Shown here piece by piece: positions 5,791-6,303 of a stretch of DNA of 6,303 nt. The position numbers were made by a program, and so were the translations under genes. The first letter of the stretch is position 1. Each line of letters opens with the position of its first letter. The DNA is from an uncultured Elusimicrobium sp. (GTDB lineage: Bacteria; Elusimicrobiota; Elusimicrobia; Elusimicrobiales; Elusimicrobiaceae), in NCBI GenBank assembly GCA_946061795.1, contig CAMGSK010000089.1:1-6303 (forward strand). Reading direction: 5' to 3'. The notes under the pieces are model-generated. The model was not told the origin of the DNA. It ran no database searches and saw only the letters and a program-made list of their open reading frames with translations.

Positions 5791-5821
5791 AAAGGCTACC
5801 GCATGTTGGCAGTAGCCTTTT
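5791..5821 (-). terminator. Hairpin at the end of the recombinase gene, probable terminator
   Basis: AAAGGCTAC (5791-5799) and GTAGCCTTT (5812-5820) form a perfect 9-bp stem with a 12-base loop. It begins 21 bases beyond the recombinase stop on the minus strand. The T tract is only three or four bases on either side, interrupted on the minus strand by AAG before a second TTT, so it could act weakly in both directions. Its place between the recombinase and the tRNA supports a terminator role. It could also be a recombinase binding site. Confidence 0.5.
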
Positions 5822-5841
5822 ACCTAGAGCTGATACTGTAT

Positions 5842-6303
5842 CTATTTATGTTGACTGGCCTGTTCAAATAACTGTTTAACTGTTATCTCTCGTCCTTGTG
5901 TACCATCTAAAATACTAAGGATTACCTTGGCAGGTAAAAATCTAAGAGTCAAAATCTTTCTCATATACCTATCTGTCAGTTGATATTTGGAGCATAGCTC
6001 TTTGGTTTGTTTTCCCTGAAGTATATCATGGCTAATATTAAAGGCTTGAATGAGCAATTGGACCAAGGTTTTATTGGTGTTCTTTTCTATCCTTTCGCCT
6101 ACAATGGCTTTGGCTCCGTTGTCTATGACTGCTATATGGTATTTAACATGGAACACAAGAGATGTTTTGAGTGATTCCTTAAACAGTTCTTTAATAGGTC
6201 TATTTTCGTAGAGTGAACGGATATATTCGCATAACTGCTCCTGATAGATGGTAAGTGTAATTTCTTCGGGCAATAAATCCACTCGTCCTAGTAATATCCT
6301 TTG
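5842..6303 (-). CDS. Serine recombinase, C-terminal part (5' end beyond the window)
   Basis: An open frame of 153 codons that continues through the right window edge. An internal GTG at 6282 could be mistaken for a start, but the codons upstream (reading QRILLGR) stay in frame and fit the family, so the gene is partial. The recognisable part is at the end: a segment KTLVQLLIQAFNISHDILQG, then a helix-turn-helix-like KELCSKYQLTDRYMRKIL, then TLRFLPAKVILSILDGTQ and REITVKQL. This order matches the C-terminal region of phage- and element-type large serine recombinases, in which a segment like VTRLLRLAFLAPDIVEAILDGRQP precedes a short LT-rich tail. The catalytic serine domain would lie outside the window and cannot be checked. 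The region is AT-richer than the operon and codon use differs, consistent with horizontal transfer. It faces tRNA-Ser and ends 215 bases from it. Confidence 0.8.
   Translation of the reverse strand, partial: QRILLGRVDLLPEEITLTIYQEQLCEYIRSLYENRPIKELFKESLKTSLVFHVKYHIAVIDNGAKAIVGERIEKNTNKTLVQLLIQAFNISHDILQGKQTKELCSKYQLTDRYMRKILTLRFLPAKVILSILDGTQGREITVKQLFEQASQHK

Noticed and set aside
5600..5841. Duplicate of the tRNA 3' end as an attachment-site repeat
   Set aside because: I found no second copy of the T-arm/acceptor sequence in the window, so there is no direct evidence that the tRNA itself is the insertion site.
5662..5871. Plus-strand open frame of 69 codons with a hydrophobic look
   Set aside because: It starts inside the tRNA terminator stem, runs through a second hairpin and over the recombinase stop codon, has no ribosome-binding site, and its hydrophobic character is simply T-rich DNA.
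5842..6282. Complete small gene starting at the GTG at 6282
   Set aside because: The frame is open upstream to the window edge and the upstream residues fit the recombinase, so the GTG is most likely an internal valine codon.

Overview
The window looks like ordinary bacterial chromosome with the edge of a mobile element at its right end. From 194 to 5456 all eight genes lie head to tail on the minus strand, with gaps of at most 15 bases or overlaps of 4 to 25 bases, so they read as one operon. The codons of this block are GC-leaning (one sampled line, 1921-1980, is 34 of 60 G+C). A plus-strand tRNA-Ser(UGA) without an encoded CCA follows at 5543-5627. Beyond it is a more AT-rich stretch (line 6001-6060 is 20 of 60 G+C) holding the 3' part of a serine recombinase gene that runs off the window. 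The mix of genes (TatD-associated radical SAM protein, membrane-anchored AMPK-type glycogen-binding domain, TsaE-TsaB-RimI, stand-alone EIIA, deformylase) would fit an Elusimicrobiota-like Gram-negative, but that is a low-confidence impression and not a measurement.

Layout in the direction of transcription (right to left): a TATAAT-type promoter at about 5475-5503; the radical SAM protein (4827-5456); a small membrane-anchored carbohydrate-binding-module protein (4379-4834); TsaE (3900-4382), TsaB (3232-3924) and RimI (2801-3235); a 525-residue exported TPR protein (1227-2804); a PTS EIIA domain protein (734-1216); peptide deformylase (194-718); and a strong intrinsic terminator (145-174). 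Start codons were chosen by ATGA/GTGA stop-start overlaps and Shine-Dalgarno sequences, which shortens four genes relative to their longest open frames.

How the genes work together: TsaE and TsaB are two of the bacterial t6A37 tRNA-modification proteins (TsaC and TsaD must lie elsewhere), RimI acetylates ribosomal protein S18, and Def removes the formyl group from new proteins. The core of the operon therefore serves translation and protein maturation. The radical SAM, CBM, TPR and EIIA proteins are less well understood and are the part worth attention. Left of the terminator, 1-144 holds two further palindromes and perhaps the start of another minus-strand gene. Right of the tRNA, 5628-5841 holds a tRNA terminator and a second hairpin but no convincing gene. 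I found no CRISPR array, no toxin-antitoxin pair and no clear undescribed system. The best leads are the tRNA-adjacent recombinase, the radical SAM gene without its usual TatD partner, and the CBM protein tied to the t6A operon.
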